A stretch of DNA of 6,575 nucleotides from Marinilabiliales bacterium (GTDB lineage: Bacteria; Bacteroidota; Bacteroidia; Bacteroidales; UBA12077), in NCBI GenBank assembly GCA_002869305.1, contig PKTC01000004.1:1-6575 (forward strand). Reading direction: 5' to 3'. Positions 5,932-6,575 of the stretch are shown piece after piece; the first letter of the stretch is position 1; each line of letters opens with the position of its first letter. The notes beneath the pieces were generated by a model that was not told the DNA's origin, searched no databases, and saw only the letters and a list, made by a program, of their open reading frames with translations. Made by a program: the position numbers and the translations under genes.

Positions 5932-6575
5932 CTAATTATTACAATTATTATTGCAACAACAGGCTAGTTTATTCTTTCGTACCTTTTCGAAGGCTTCTCT
6001 ACCTTCTTTAAAAGTAAACCAAGCTATACCTAAAGATCCTAATATGTCAATGTACCCTATTTTAAATATTTCATATAATCCACTTGATGCTAATAGTACT
6101 ATCGATAGATACAAACAGGACTTTGTACAGTTTGCATCAGCAATAATTGCATCGGATTTTAATTTTTCACCCACGGATAGTTTAGAACGCATTAAAAAGA
6201 ACATTGTCAGAATGGATATACCTGAAATGATTAATCCAGGTATTGTTGTTTCAGGCTTGTTCTTTTCAATTAAACTAATTATTGCTCCGGCAATTATTCC
6301 CAGTGTTAAAATATAAAATCCTGCACCGGTAATTCTCAAAGCTTGTCGCTCAAATTTGTCTCTTTGGTTTATTTCAGCATATTTCATTCTAAAAATCATA
6401 TGAGCAATACCAACACCTGAAATAACTTCAACAAAACTATCACTACCAAATCCTAAAAGTGAAAGAGCCTCGTCATCTATTCCAAAATATACTGAGATGA
6501 TACCCTCGATGATATTATAAACGATGGTAATAATACTTAAAGCAAACGCAGTATATAGTAGTTTTTTATGATCCA
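5932..6575 (-). CDS. CDF-like cation transporter with Cys-rich C-terminus (5' end at or beyond window edge)
   Basis: The frame is open from the right edge to TAG at 5934-5932, giving 213 visible residues. The Met at 6399 is internal: residues upstream of it (e.g. SLLGFGSDSFVEVISG, 38-53) belong to the conserved first membrane pair. The - strand begins 'TG GAT CAT', so an NTG start codon split by the edge (Met-Asp-His-Lys-Lys) is plausible and would make the protein nearly complete at about 214 residues. The pattern, with about six hydrophobic segments, GSDS in the second helix, ERQALRITG (76-84), SDAIIADANCTKSCLYLS (140-157), an Asp (D176) in the last helix and EGREAF (190-195), matches a short CDF-like 'cation transporter' family. 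The tail ends with three consecutive Cys (205-207), Asn residues and C211, a likely metal-binding end. The substrate is unknown; the neighbouring copper genes suggest a soft or transition metal. Confidence 0.8.
   Translation of the reverse strand, partial: DHKKLLYTAFALSIITIVYNIIEGIISVYFGIDDEALSLLGFGSDSFVEVISGVGIAHMIFRMKYAEINQRDKFERQALRITGAGFYILTLGIIAGAIISLIEKNKPETTIPGLIISGISILTMFFLMRSKLSVGEKLKSDAIIADANCTKSCLYLSIVLLASSGLYEIFKIGYIDILGSLGIAWFTFKEGREAFEKVRKNKLACCCNNNCNN

Noticed and set aside
5951..6316. 121-codon open frame on the + strand opposite the CDF-like transporter
   Set aside because: The opposite strand carries a clear transporter family pattern across the whole stretch; the + frame has no family resemblance.

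Overview
The window is AT-rich and gene-dense and looks like a chromosomal segment of a member of the Bacteroidota. The evidence is the AT-rich codon use, the near absence of Shine-Dalgarno sequences in front of most starts, and protein variants typical of that phylum: an AmrS-type radical SAM enzyme with a signal-like N-terminus, a secreted Sb-PDE-like PHP phosphodiesterase and a small VanZ-like protein. I see no tRNA, rRNA, CRISPR array, insertion sequence or phage gene, and no stretch over 300 bases lacks a gene.

The left part (1-2533) is read on the + strand. It starts with the last 66 codons of a polytopic membrane protein resembling the C-terminus of fused MFS/spermidine-synthase-like proteins. 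Next comes a complete AmrS-family radical SAM protein (AmmeMemoRadiSam system), then a secreted PHP-domain phosphodiesterase of the Sb-PDE type. AmrS and the phosphodiesterase are 51 bases apart and could share a transcript. AmrS carries a Tat-like (KR) signal with a possible lipobox, which would put a radical SAM enzyme outside the cytoplasm if real.

The right part (2520-6575) is read on the - strand, convergent with the left part; the two blocks overlap by 14 bases at their 3' ends. In transcription order it holds a CDF-like cation transporter with a Cys-rich tail (its start at or beyond the right edge), a 146-base spacer, a DUF302 protein, a small HMA-domain metallochaperone, a Cu(I)-type P1B ATPase (CopA) and a small VanZ-family membrane protein. 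DUF302, HMA and CopA are separated by 2 and 5 bases and form a clear copper-handling operon: the chaperone would deliver Cu(I) to CopA for export, and DUF302 is an uncharacterised partner.

The most interesting non-coding signal is the leader of that operon. It contains a 16-bp inverted repeat whose three mismatches all become G-U pairs only in the - strand RNA. A run of eight U follows, and then an unusually strong Shine-Dalgarno sequence in front of a GTG start. This looks like a terminator or attenuator that could gate expression of the copper operon.
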